A stretch of DNA of 64,000 nt. It comes from Ophiodon elongatus (lineage: Eukaryota > Chordata > Actinopteri > Perciformes > Hexagrammidae). Below the pieces are notes generated by a model. The model was not told the DNA's origin. It saw nothing but the letters and a program-made list of their open reading frames with translations, and ran no database searches. The stretch covers positions 186,001 to 250,000 of the forward strand of contig JACSYO010000711.1 in the NCBI GenBank assembly GCA_016806645.1. The letters are read 5' to 3'. Positions 35,226-46,489 of this stretch are shown here, piece by piece. How positions within the stretch are numbered: the stretch's first letter is position 1; each line of letters opens with the position of its first letter. A program made the position numbers and the translations under genes.

Positions 35226-36225
35226 TCTGGACACGTCCCCACGGCCACTGGGCTACAAGTCTGGACACATCCCCACGGCCACTGGGCTACAAGTCTGGAC
35301 ACGTCCCCACGGGCACTGGACTACAAGTCTGGACGTCCCCACGGCCACTGGACTACAAGTCTGGACGTCCCCACGGCCACTGCGCTACAAGTCTGGACAT
35401 GTCCCCACGGGCACTGGGCTACAAGTCTGGACACGTCCCCACGGCCACTGGGCTACAAGTCTGGACACGTCCCCACGGGCACTGGGCTACAAGTCTGGAC
35501 GTCCCCACGGCCACTGCGCTACAAGTCTGGACATGTCCCCACGGGCACTGGGCTACAAGTCTGGACACGTCCCCACGGGCACTGGGCTACAAGTCTGGAC
35601 ACGTCCCCACGGGCACTGGGCTACAAGTCTGGACGTCCCCACGGCTACTGGACTACAAGTCTGGACGTCCCCACGGCCACTGCGCTACAAGTCTGGACAT
35701 GTCCCCACGGGCACTGGGCTACAAGTCTGGACACGTCCCCACGGCCACTGGGCTACAAGTCTGGACACGTCCCCACGGGCACTGGGCTACAAGTCTGGAC
35801 ACGTCCCCACGGCCACTGCGCTACAAGTCTGGACACGTCCCCACGGGCACTGGGCTACAAGTCTGGACACGTCCCCACGGCCACTGCGCTACAAGTCTGG
35901 ACACGTCCCCACGGGCACTGGGCTACAAGTCTGGACACGTCCCCACGGCCACTGGGCTACAAGTCTGGACACGTCCCCACGGGCACTGGGCTACAAGTCT
36001 GGACGTCCCCACGGCTACTGGACTACAAGTCTGGACGTCCCCACGGCCACTGCGCTACAAGTCTGGACATGTCCCCACGGGCACTGGGCTACAAGTCTGG
36101 ACATGTCCCCACGGCCACTGCGCTACCAGTCTGGGTCCACAGCCACTGCGCTACCAGTCTGGACATGTCCCCACAGCCACTGCGCTACAAGTCTGGACAT
36201 GTCAACCACGGCCACTACGCTACAA
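35226..36225. repeat. GC-rich minisatellite, 34/32-bp units, about 1 kb
   Basis: The unit is TCTGGACACGTCCCCACGGG then CACTGGGCTACAAG (34 bp). A 32-bp form lacks one AC (GGACGTCC). Positions alternate between GGCCACTG and GGGCACTG, and GGGCTAC and GCGCTAC. The 32-bp forms occur in pairs in a recurring pattern (near 35332, 35498, 35632, 36000), so the array has higher-order structure. Since neither length is a multiple of 3, translations cycle through three peptide phases in a 367-codon pseudo-ORF, which I reject as coding. Confidence 0.97.
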
Positions 36226-38184
36226 TTTTTAAATCGGGTAATATGCAGACATTGGGTGAAAAATAGCCCCCTTTTTCATGCTAATTAGCCTGATTGTAAA
36301 AGCAGTCTGTCTCACAAAGATCAGCGCTAATAGCCACACACAGTTACCGTGAAATGATTAGCAGCTTTAGAGAGTTGGTGGGAACTGAATCTATAAGGGG
36401 GGTCACGCCCAGACTTTCCAGAGATCATGGCAGTACTGGATGATGTTTTTTCTTTTGTCCTCTGCTTCAAATCATGCGCTCTTCTTTTACAGTGTGAAAG
36501 GTGTGCATTTCAAAGCACCAGCAGCACTGACAGACTGGGATATTAAATCCCAAACTCTGTCACATTGAAACTCCCTGCCTGAAGTTTTGAGGAATGCCTC
36601 TGCACCCCGTCGGTCATGACATTTAGCTCGCCGTCTGAACATTTCTTTTTTTCTTTTTACTCTTTTCTTCCGACTGTGTTCTTGCCGCCAAGGCAACATT
36701 TATACTTTGCCACTACCCATTATCCATTTATGCTTCAGATAATTTTAATCAGACGCATATAAAGTACAATTTACACTCAACTAATTGACTAAGAGCTGGC
36801 AGCCCTAAATGGCTGTAGTAATAATGAAAAGCAGTAGTCTGTGAACTGTTCTTATTCTCACTGTTGTATTAGACATGAGATATTTATATTTATTGTTCTG
36901 AACACTCAAGTCCAGATGTATGACGTGTGCATGCACACAAAGCCTGGATTCTACTGTGAATACCTTTGTCAGCTCCATCAGACTCGATAACATGAGCATC
37001 AAAGAAGCAACTTTTTTATCTGACGACAGACGTCTGAATCCGGCTCATGTCTCTGCCATTCGCTCAGTTATTCTGGCGTTGTAGTCCCCTGGTTGAAGAG
37101 ACGAGATAAAGACTCTGGATGTCTTCCTACATAGCTAGCTATAGAATCACTGATCCCCCCTCTGTTTAAGCTTAATTTATCTGTAGAAAAATATCAAAAG
37201 CAAATTCTTTGATTTTGAAGCAGCAGCCTATTGTTGTCATTTAGCCTTTGTGAAGCCATCCCCAAGACCCTGCTCTGAGGGTCCCTCTAGTTTGCATAAT
37301 GCAGCTTGGTCTACATGGGGATTTATTCAGACTCACTTTAGTGAGGGATTGAAAACACATTATTTGAGTTATTTCCAATGTCCTCCTAACAGTTTTATGA
37401 GGCTGATATGTATACCAAAATAGACTACATATCCTGGTTAATTGGGAGAAACCAATCAGTTTTATGTAAATTCAAACATTCAGCCTCATATAGGCAAAAT
37501 GTAATTATCCTTTGTTTTCTAAACACATTTTTCCACCACAGTCAAATCCAGCTCTTTAGATCCAACCGTCCAACAGTCGAATATTTAGGCTCACCTTTGG
37601 TTCAGTGTTTGAGGTCCAACTTGTTGGTGCAAATTCTACTTTTCATCATCATCAATACAAATGTATAGGAAGATATGTCACAGCACATCACCAATATGTA
37701 CAGGTGCATTCTGTGGTCTTTTGACATTGTTGCGTTTAAATTTATGTCAGCGTATTACATATAGATCATCACAGGATCATGTGTAAGAGCAATGTGCCTT
37801 ACGGCAGCCCGAAGGAAACCCTAAACTCTCTCTGCTGCACATCTTCCCATTATGAGCACCATTGTTTCCCTCGCAGCCACAGTCGGGCTGGGAAAGTCCT
37901 GAGTGTAAGTGATCCTCATCCGCCATGTCAGGCCTGTCTGTCTGCAGCAGGTCTGCAAACCTCCATCAGGGGAATTCTCCCTCCTCTCTTTGGCTGATCA
38001 CAGCCTCCCACCACACATACATTAGCAAGAATATTTGCTAAGTGATTGCAACATGCAGCAGCATTGATCCAAGGCCCCCTGGTCTACCGGGGCAACCTTT
38101 TACCAGAAGACTCAGTTACTGAACCTCCCATTCCCTGGTTCTCATTTGAGTTCCATGGCCATAGATCTCACTCATGTTTGTTTG

Positions 38185-38973
38185 TAGGGGAATCTCTGGG
38201 CACCTCACAATTCAATTTGATTTAGATTCAGATACGATGCCATTATAAAACGATTATCGATTCATCTTGATGCATCAAGATTTTAGATTTCTATTCATTC
38301 ATTCATTCATTTGTTCATGTGACTCTCTACTATTTTTAAAACGCATCATATTTGTAATGATTCAATATTAAAAAAACAGATGAATGTACTTCCATTATCT
38401 TTTATTAATACAATAATAGTAACAAATAAAAGAGATTGTTGGGCGATTGTGGCTCAGTGTTAGAGCAGGGTCGTCCTTCAATCAAAGAGTCGTTAGTTCG
38501 ATCCCCGGCCCGTCCATGTCAATGTGTCCTTGGGCAAGACACTTAACCCCAAATTTGCCCCAAATTGAATATTGTATGGATGCTAGTTAGTCCTGATGGG
38601 CAGGTGGCACCTTGCACAGTAGCTCCTCCCATCAGGGTGTGAGTGGGTGTGAATGTTAGTTAGTCCTGATGGGCAGGTGGCATCTTGCATGGTAGCTCCT
38701 CCCATCAGGGTGTGAATGGATGAATGATGACATGTAGTGTTAAAGATCTTTGAGTGGTCTGAAGACTAGAAAAGAGATGTACAAGTACAGTCATTTTACC
38801 AACATATTACCCAGCATTGCGTTCAGGGGCAGCCGTGAGTAATGGACAGCCCGATGTCACAGAATTATTACAGGCGATCATAATGTTGAGAATTGAGTTA
38901 TGAATTGAGTTTTCTGCATCGAGACATAAACTTTCAGGAGAGAATCCCGATGCATCTAAGAATGCCACCCCTA
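38185..38973. mobile_element. hAT-like non-autonomous element interrupted by a SINE
   Basis: The left end TAGGGG (38185-38190) and right end CCCCTA (38968-38973) are short inverted repeats. The flanking octamers are TTTGTTTG (38177-38184) and TATGTTTG (38974-38981), 7 of 8 identical, consistent with the 8-bp target duplication typical of hAT elements. The interior has ATACGATGCC, ATTATCGATTCATCTTGATG and GAATCCCGATGCATCTAAGA, like common fish elements of this type. A SINE at 38441-38800 sits inside it. No transposase is present. Confidence 0.65.
38441..38800 (+). repeat. Full-length tRNA-derived SINE with an internal 73-bp duplication
   Basis: A tRNA-like head has an A box TGGCTCAGTGTTAGAGC (38450-38466) and a B box AGTTCGATCCC (38495-38505). 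The body has TGTCCTTGGGCAAGACACTT, then the CTGATGGGCAGGTGGCA block twice, 73 bp apart (38584 and 38657). The tail ends ACAAGTACAGTCATTTTACC. The same family is seen truncated at 1503-1708, which carries a single copy of the duplicated block. The element is inserted into the hAT-like element above. Confidence 0.88.
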
Positions 38974-39329
38974 TATGTTTGTAATACATCACTGATTGGT
39001 CGAATGTGAGGATGAAGACAAACAGCGCTGTTGACTGGAAGTGTTGGCGAGTGGGAAGCTTTCCGACAAGATAGCATGCAGAGACTGGCTTAGTTATGAA
39101 GAGACCAACAGAATGAGGAGACTGGGGGTGTTTGAGAGGGTGTTGAGAAATAGCATCCTTGCTTCGAAGAATGTATCGCTCGAGACGTCACGACAAAGAG
39201 GCCGAGCCCCACTGAGGAATCCGCTAGTAAACAAAGCCGAATGGCGGTTCGAAGTTTAAGTAAAAAAGTATTTACTTTAAAATGAAAACAATTACACATT
39301 AAATACATGATTATAAAATAAGAAAAATG

Positions 39330-39625
39330 TCCCATGGAACAGGATCACGCAACAGGCCCTCGTCTCCCTCGTCCTGCCGCGTGACCCCAATGACTTCCGG
39401 TTTGCGCCGACGTCTGGCGCAGCGATCCGCGCTGCCGTCCGTGCGCTCCAGCAGTCCCGTCACATCCATCTGCGCGTCCTTTTATATTCCTTCCAAGTCC
39501 TTGTCCTCTGTCTCCGCGTTGCGGCGGGGTCCTTCCACCGTCCCGTGTCGCCGCCGTTTTAGTACGTCATCCTGTTGCCCGTTCTGCTTCAGGTCTCAAA
39601 GGACCTCCCCCGATCGCGCAATACA
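39330..39625. other. CpG-rich island-like segment
   Basis: CG dinucleotides are dense here (for example GCCGACGTCTGGCGCAGCGA and CGCGTTGCGGCGGGG) in contrast with AT-rich flanks. An open frame crosses it but its product is not recognisable. Possibilities are a CpG island with an internal promoter, or part of a young mobile element. Nothing diagnostic such as a TATA box with an adjacent first exon was seen. Confidence 0.45.
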
Positions 39626-39689
39626 TTGTATCTAACTGCTGTGGCATCATTTACACACGGTAACCATAATACGATTTAAGTATACGATA

Positions 39690-39835
39690 GTTTTAACACA
39701 TGGTAATTATGAAATAGTTTGACCATACAGTAATTATGAAATAGTCTAAACATACTGATTATGAAATAGTTACAAAATACCAATTATGAAATGTTACAAA
39801 ATATTAATTATGGAAATGTTACAAAATAAAGGCAT
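39690..39835. repeat. Imperfect AT-rich tandem repeat
   Basis: Repeating TAATTATGAAATAGTTT-like units about 28-33 bp long (TAATTATGAAATAGT, TGATTATGAAATAGTTACAA, CAATTATGAAATGTTACAAA, TAATTATGGAAATGTTACAA) follow one another with divergence increasing rightward. Confidence 0.7.
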
Positions 39836-42116
39836 GAAACAGTTGCTTTAGGAGCTTTCTTCATTCAACCTTAACAAGGGACACCCAACTGAGTGGAGTG
39901 GGAAAATAAACCAACGTACGCTCGGGCAACTTTTAAACGCCCACTGTGTGGTCCTTTTACAGACTGCAAAGATGAGCTGCATATCAAAGTTTGAAATTCA
40001 AATCAGGTAATAAAACATTTTGAAAGTATCCCCAGGGCCTGATGGTTCTGGTTGGGGTTCTGTGTTTCATGCTCTCTCCCAATGTCCAAAAGCACACATG
40101 TTAACATTTTCTGATCCGATGCCTTTATTGGCAGAACAGCTTTGTTTCTTAGAGCTTTACAACATTTATATTCTATGGTTAAGGTGTGGTTGAACCTGCA
40201 ACTTGTAACTTGTTCGTGTCCTGTGTGGAACTAAAAGAAAAGTTTATGTTTTTCCATGTCAGTCGCAAGTCATGTGACTTTTTAGTTACTTGCTAGTCAC
40301 GAGTCGTTAATCAGTCAAGTTAAAGTCAACCCCAATCTGGTCTTGACCCGAACTAGGTGGTTTTGTGACTTAAACCTAATTTCCTGTGGAGACAGAGGTT
40401 TATTTTGAAAAGACACATGACAAAGCAGTCCCAACCTCTTCTGTGGTAGTGCCTGCTACAGTTGGTGTCGCCATGTCAATATTTTACCATGATGACTCAG
40501 ACTCACCCGGTAGAAAGCCAGTACGTGTGGTCCTGTCTTTCTGCCCGTGTTGAGCTCCACACACCGCATGCTGTACAGAACAATGCGTCTCCTGTAGGTC
40601 TCAGATCTGTGACGTTGACTTTGTACCCGTGTGTTTGCTAACGCAGCTCCCTGACAGCCCTCAGGCCTGTATACCCGAACTACCTGTGTGGAGACCTATT
40701 CTCTCTGTCGGCCTCCAACAGCCAGCCCGACCTGAACCCCCTCTCCTGTCATCAGGACTGATCCGGTTTCCTTCTGCGCTCACAGAGCTGTGGCTGCTGT
40801 CATTAAGGCACAAAATCCCCAACACCCCGTCACAGCAGAACAATGAGCTCAGGGTCTGGTGGCCCTCTCTTCGGCCGGGCCCCCTCACACCATTAGGGGC
40901 CGTTCTCCTGCTGCGCTTTAGTTTTTTTTTGCACCCTCAAATCCATAGTTGTCAATGTAGATTTCGAGAGAGAGAAAATACTTTTCTAACCAATCACGGC
41001 TGGCTGATATCTTTTTCTTTCTTCCAAAGTGACGAGACAAATGGAGCAGTACTTTGTTTTGTCTCTGTTGACCTATTGCTGTTCATGGCTATCGGTCATG
41101 ATGATATTGATATATGATATCACCAGCCTGGTTGTACAGATTCATACACCATAAGGATATATGTATATATATATATATATATGTGCCTCTGACTCAACCT
41201 CTGGATCCATTCAGTTCACAGTCGACTCAATTCAGAGTGTAAATTGAAAATGCAGTTGAGCTAATAATGGAGCAGTCTAGCTTCTCAATAAACTGGATTT
41301 GATATGAGACGCTTTTTAGGGCAAAGCACTTCCCTTTAGAGTGCGAAGAGAGTCCTCTTCCTCAACTGAATGAAGTGAAAGTGAATTACTCAAGCGCTCA
41401 ATGACAAGTGAGCAGAATATTAGAGGTTGTCTGAGGTGGTGTTTGTGACGCTGTCGAGCTTAAGGACTCATTTCAGAAATCTAGCGTGGTTTGAGAGTTC
41501 AGAGAGAGATCCAAACCTGGGATGACATTTTATATCAGGCCGGTAGTTCAGCAAGTTCCATAAAGATGTTATTTTTATGATCATAGTTTCAAGTCCTGGT
41601 TTTCTCACCTGCAGCTTGCATTAGTGACGTGCAAGCTTTTGGTCCTTATTAGCTTAAGGAGACGAGAGGAGGGTTACGCCTCTCCTCCTGAGACAGGAGA
41701 GGCCGAGCAGAATGACTGACGAGACATGTCGGATCACTCAACATAATGGCAGCACTCCTTGGGTTTAATACTGCGACGTATTAGGGCCATTGTAGGTAAA
41801 AAAAACAACAAACAATAGTAATAATTAAGGAGCCCGGGGAGAAGGGTAATATAAAAGTTGTACATTTATTAGAAATAAAAAACTTTAATTCTCTGACATT
41901 AGTAGAAAATTTTCAAGAAACAACTCACAAATTTGTGAGATTATATGGTCATAAATCTATGAGATAAAAACTGTGTTAATGCCAGCTGTCTGAACGTCAT
42001 TGCTCTTAAAGTCGTGTTATTATGGTAAAGATGGCTTCTGAGAGAGACGAAGGTCCTGAAAGATACATGCACGTTTTCTTTGATGTTCTTTGATAATAAT
42101 AGTAAAAAAATACTGG

Positions 42117-42171
42117 TGGTGTGTGTGTGTATGTATATGTATGTATATATGTGTGTGTATATATATATATA

Positions 42172-42211
<40 letters not shown>
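42117..42211. repeat. (TG)n/(TA)n complex microsatellite
   Basis: Alternating TG, TATG and TA tracts covering about 95 bp. Confidence 0.96.
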
Positions 42212-42212
<1 letters not shown>

Positions 42213-42649
42213 TAGAAGTTACAGGAAAATAAAGACAAAGAACTCCTATCTGCACAAAGGAGGATGTCATTCACGTCAGCACAGCTGACACAAAGAAATG
42301 ACCGTTGAAGAGTTTAGCGTTGTCCTCCTGAGACCCGGGAGAGTCCACTACCATGTGACATAGTTTAACAGTGGCGTCTGTTGTGTGATGAGGTTGATCC
42401 AACCTTGCAAAGTGAAGCGGTGTGGTTCCTTAACATAAAAACCCTTACTATATTTTAGTATTCCACTATTTTTCATTACATTGTACATTTGTAAGTTTTT
42501 TCCCCAAAAATGTGCCACTTTAATCTCAGAGAATATCCAGCTATTTTCTCATAAATTTACAACTTAAATGTCAGTTTTTTTTCAGAATGTTACCCCCTCC
42601 CCAGCTCTGTATTTTCTTTTTTTAACATACAATTTACATAATGTTTTCT

Positions 42650-42818
42650 CGTTGTCCGTCGTCCGTCCTATTCCTCGAGGGAATTTCTGCAAATTTGGCG
42701 TAAACATCCACTCGGACTGATTAGAATTTGGTGGCCAAAGGTCACTGTGACCTCACAAAACCACATGCTGGTTGTGACATTGTAACACAAATGTCTAATA
42801 GGATAAAATGAGGAAGTG
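42650..42818 (+). repeat. Interspersed repeat family R1, copy 3
   Basis: GAGGGAATTTCTGCAAATTT, GTAAACATCCACTCGGACTG, TGGCCAAAGGTCACTGTGAC and ACAAATGTCTAATAGGATAA align with the copy at 12776-13020. Confidence 0.8.
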
Positions 42819-44230
42819 ATGAAGTGCTAACAACAAATTACAACCAAATCAGTCATTTTATTTTCTCTGTGAGCCCCAGTGGATTAAGTTGTAGGGTCTC
42901 CTATAAGAAGCGTGGGAATCCCTCCCCTCTCTAGTGTGTGGCTGCGTAGCCTTGGAACAGCTACATTTATTGTAAAGTCTGTTCATTTACTGGGTTCTCA
43001 GAGCTGATGCGTGAACATGAGGTGTCCTGGGAGGAGAAACCATCTGAGACAAGACGGAGCGGGGTCCGGGTCCGGACCCAGACGCCGTTGTACCTGGACC
43101 CTGGACCTAAAACCGATAGATAATTGAGAATTATGAAATTTTGACCGAGTGTTTCTGTTTTAACCAGCGCAGCTTTTCTAGCCTTTACGGCACTCGTTCA
43201 GCGGTCCAGGAAACACACCGACCAATTACATGCCTTGTAATTCACATCACGTGATGAGGAGAGACGGGACAAGAAATCGAGTAGTCGGAGAATAATACGT
43301 GAGTCAGAGAAAATATTTCACACGGGGTTCTCCAAAAAGAGAAATGTGGACAGCGAGATCCTTCAACCATGAATGGACAGACTCTTATATCTTCATTCTT
43401 CCTACAAGCAGTTCATATCCAGTATCTCATATGTTCAGAGACCATGGTGATTATTTACAGCAGCAATGTGAAGCTCCACTACGAGACAAAGCACAACTCT
43501 GTTGATTAAACGTACCCACCCACAAAATAAACCTCAGAGCCCAATATGATCAGAATCCTGACATTAATTCACTGTCCAACAATCATGTAAACAGAGAATA
43601 GAGCTGAAACAAGAGGTTTTAATAACCACAGATAAAGTTCCTGCACACAAAGAAAAATATAATATCATGGTTTTTATGGATGACATCACTTCACACCTGA
43701 ATGAACTGAATTTAAAGCTGCAGGGCAATTCATTTTCTTTAAATGAAGTACTTTATTTTAAGAGTCACATTTGTCAAAAGCTTTCTCCTATGTAATTTGT
43801 TTTTTAATGCATCTGTTATTTTACTTCAAATGAGAGATGAACATGTATTCATTATTAGAATATGTATTATTTATAATTCATCCAATTCGATTTGAAATCT
43901 GACAATAAATATTGTTGAGATATTAAATCAAATCTTTTTTTGGAGAATCAGTTGTTGACTACACACATTGACATACATACAACTGTTGGCTACTTGAATA
44001 TATATGGCCCTGAATCGTTATTGTCATTATTGTGATCTTGTGGACCTTGTATGAGGACCTTCTCTCTACCGGGACCTCGTGGACTTGAATTGAAGGCCCT
44101 GAGATAGAGGTCATGGGTTATAGGGTTTCAGGATGTTTCTCTCAGTGGGTTAGAACAAATGTAAAGCGACTTGTGGTTCCCAGACGGTTTGAGTATTTGA
44201 AGGAGATGCAGGAAGGTGGTCGGGGCGGGA

Positions 44231-44268
44231 GCTGGACGTACGCTGGACGTACGCTGGACGTACGCTGG
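44231..44268. repeat. 11-bp tandem repeat, three copies
   Basis: GCTGGACGTAC occurs three times in tandem plus a partial fourth copy, with no mismatches. Confidence 0.93.
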
Positions 44269-45776
44269 GTCAAACGTTAATCAAGTCCCTGTGAACCTTA
44301 ACCAGGAGCTGCCAAGGCGGAGTCATTACCAAAGAAACCTTCAACATCACATTTCTTGGCATCATTTCCCCGTTATGTCAATGGAAAGCGTTACTTTACT
44401 AAATATACTGTTCAAATCAGCTGTGTATGAAGATAATTCTTTGGAGACTTGGTTGAAATGATAGTAGAAACACAAGGAAGAGCCCAGTGCCTTGTGAAGA
44501 ATGTGTTTTTGGACACGGGGAGTCTTCCGGCGGCTCCCATCCAGCCTGGCCATCACCTCTCCTTCGTTCCCTGGAGTTTTATTTTTGTATGTGTCACCAC
44601 AGGATGGTCCCTCCTCTCAGCCCGGGCTAAGCTCTTTATTAGAGGCTATCTCGGGTGGCACACTGAAATTGCAGAACTTAAAAGAAAACAACCAAAATGG
44701 AAAAGCTCAATATCAAAATATATATGAAGATCTTTCTGGAATGAAAAAAAATTTAGCAGTTTGACATTATGTTAGACAATTTAACCAATCCAAAATATAA
44801 ATGGATATATTGACCTACAAGTACCTGACTGACTTCATCAACTCAAAGCTTTCAACTAGTGTCTCTGACCAATAAAAAGTTTGGATTGTATTTAAAATAT
44901 CACTTTCCTCAGACTGTGGTAGTAGCAGAGGCTAATTACACTCTTGAAGCCACGTGATCGTTCCCCTCATTCGTCTTTAAAGGAACGAGTCAGACATGTG
45001 AGTGCGTCTCTTTTGTGATCTTCTGATCGACATAAGATCCTTATCCTCAGCTGCCGTTACGTCACATCTGGCAGCAGCCTGCTGTTCTGCAGCACATCTT
45101 CTCAACACTGACAGTCATTGTAATTTTAATAATGAATCTAAGGAGACAAGAATGCACAGGTTTGAATTGTGTCTGGTTCGCCTGAGGGGAAGAAGAATAT
45201 TTTTACATTACAGCTAAAAGTGGCATGGCATGTATTTACAGCCCAGTTTATTTTTCGGCACGTTTATTCTCATTTATTTGGGTGGTCCTTTTTTTTAACA
45301 ATCAGAAGGGGGCCTTAGTTACAAAAGGTTAAGAATCGCTGTTTAATTCACGTTGAATAAACTGTCAGAACTTCCTGTTTGTATTGTAACCAGGCAACAA
45401 TCACAGGATCCTGTCTTTGAATGCCATGATTATGAGAGGAGGTGTGTGAGGCTCTGACTGTTGCACGGAAGGAGGTGTGGGATGGGATTTTTCGGCCCAT
45501 GATTTTGTTATGTTTCATCCATAATTTTGGCAGGATTTGGCATTTGACCGCACTGGGCATCTCAGATTATGGAGTGCAGTTGGGGGGGGGGCTTCCTCTT
45601 CCAGCACCCGTTCCAATCGGGGTGAAATTGCATGGCCCTCGCTCTCGGTCACACAGAACCATGACGAGAAATTGCATAGAAGGATTAGTCATGCGGTGGC
45701 ACCAGCAGTATTTACATCAGAGGTGGATTTTGCTATGTTTGAATTTCATGCTTGTATGTGTCTGCCTTTGTCGCAG

Positions 45777-45965
45777 AGGACCAGATCCCCCACGGCTTCC
45801 CCACCATCGACATGGGGCCCCAGCTGAAGGTTGTAGAGAGAACGCGCACGGCCACGATGCTGTGTGCGGCCAGCGGCAACCCCGACCCGGAGATCTACTG
45901 GTTCAAAGACTTCCTGCCCGTGGACATCGGCAGCAGCAACGGGCGCATAAAGCAGCTGCGTTCAG
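45777..45965 (+). CDS. ptprf: LAR-family receptor tyrosine phosphatase exon, Ig1-Ig2 linker and N-terminal half of Ig2
   Basis: This 189-nt exon (63 codons, phase 1 to phase 1) reads EDQIPHGFPTIDMGPQLKVV and continues through TATMLCAASGNPDPEIYWFK to NGRIKQLRS. The CAAS Cys and the following Trp are the B- and C-strand marks of an Ig domain; the partner Cys is in the exon at 55967. The sequence is near-identical to Ig2 of vertebrate PTPRD/PTPRF, so it is under strong constraint while surrounding DNA is not. Acceptor TTTGTCGCAG/AG at 45776/45777, donor TCAG/gtaaag at 45965/45966. The Tyr before WFKDF and the Ile-Gly after PVD are differences from the mammalian forms I recall. Which LAR paralogue it is remains less certain than the family. 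Confidence 0.96.
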
Positions 45966-46438
45966 GTAAAGCACTCACCTCCACATTTTGGGAGTCTCTG
46001 TTCGGCAACTGGTGCCGTTAGCTGAGTGATACCTGACCATTTATACCTGCTCGGGTTTGGTTTACAAAATCCTGGCCCACATGGGACCCCGGCAGGTTGA
46101 GGGGTACCGATGCACAAAAGATTTATCATTTACACTTAAATGACTTGTGAAAGATCTGCTTTTTGATATTCAGAATGCAAAACGCACAATAAGCTCGCGA
46201 TAGAAATAAAAGGGTATCCGACTGAGATTGCCCCGAGCAGCACCTGTGCGGGAGCAGCGGCGTGCCAACAGTGCTCAACCCTCCACAGACAGTGATGAAT
46301 GTTAACGCCGAGGCCGACCGTGTGAAGCGGGCTCTGTGAGGAGGTGGCCGGGGTCCAGGGGAGCAGAGAGGGCATCTTTCTCCGCCAAAGAAACAGCTCG
46401 CAGCAGAGCCGGGCGGCTGCTGGCTGGAGAACCGAGCT

Positions 46439-46439
<1 letters not shown>

Positions 46440-46486
<47 letters not shown>
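46440..46486. repeat. (CA)23 microsatellite
   Basis: A pure CA run about 475 bp downstream of the Ig2 exon donor. Confidence 0.97.

Positions 46487-46489
<3 letters not shown>

Noticed and set aside
35185..36288. 367-codon ORF with Gly/His/Thr/Lys repeats
   Set aside because: Unit lengths of 34 and 32 bp make the same DNA appear as three alternating peptides; it is tandem DNA, not a protein repeat.
40629..41117. 162-codon plus-strand ORF
   Set aside because: Low-information sequence with no family resemblance; the region shows no exon-like boundaries or conservation cue.
45752..46021. ORFs running across the Ig2 exon from upstream ATGs
   Set aside because: The real coding part is 45777-45965 between splice sites; flanking residues are translated intron.
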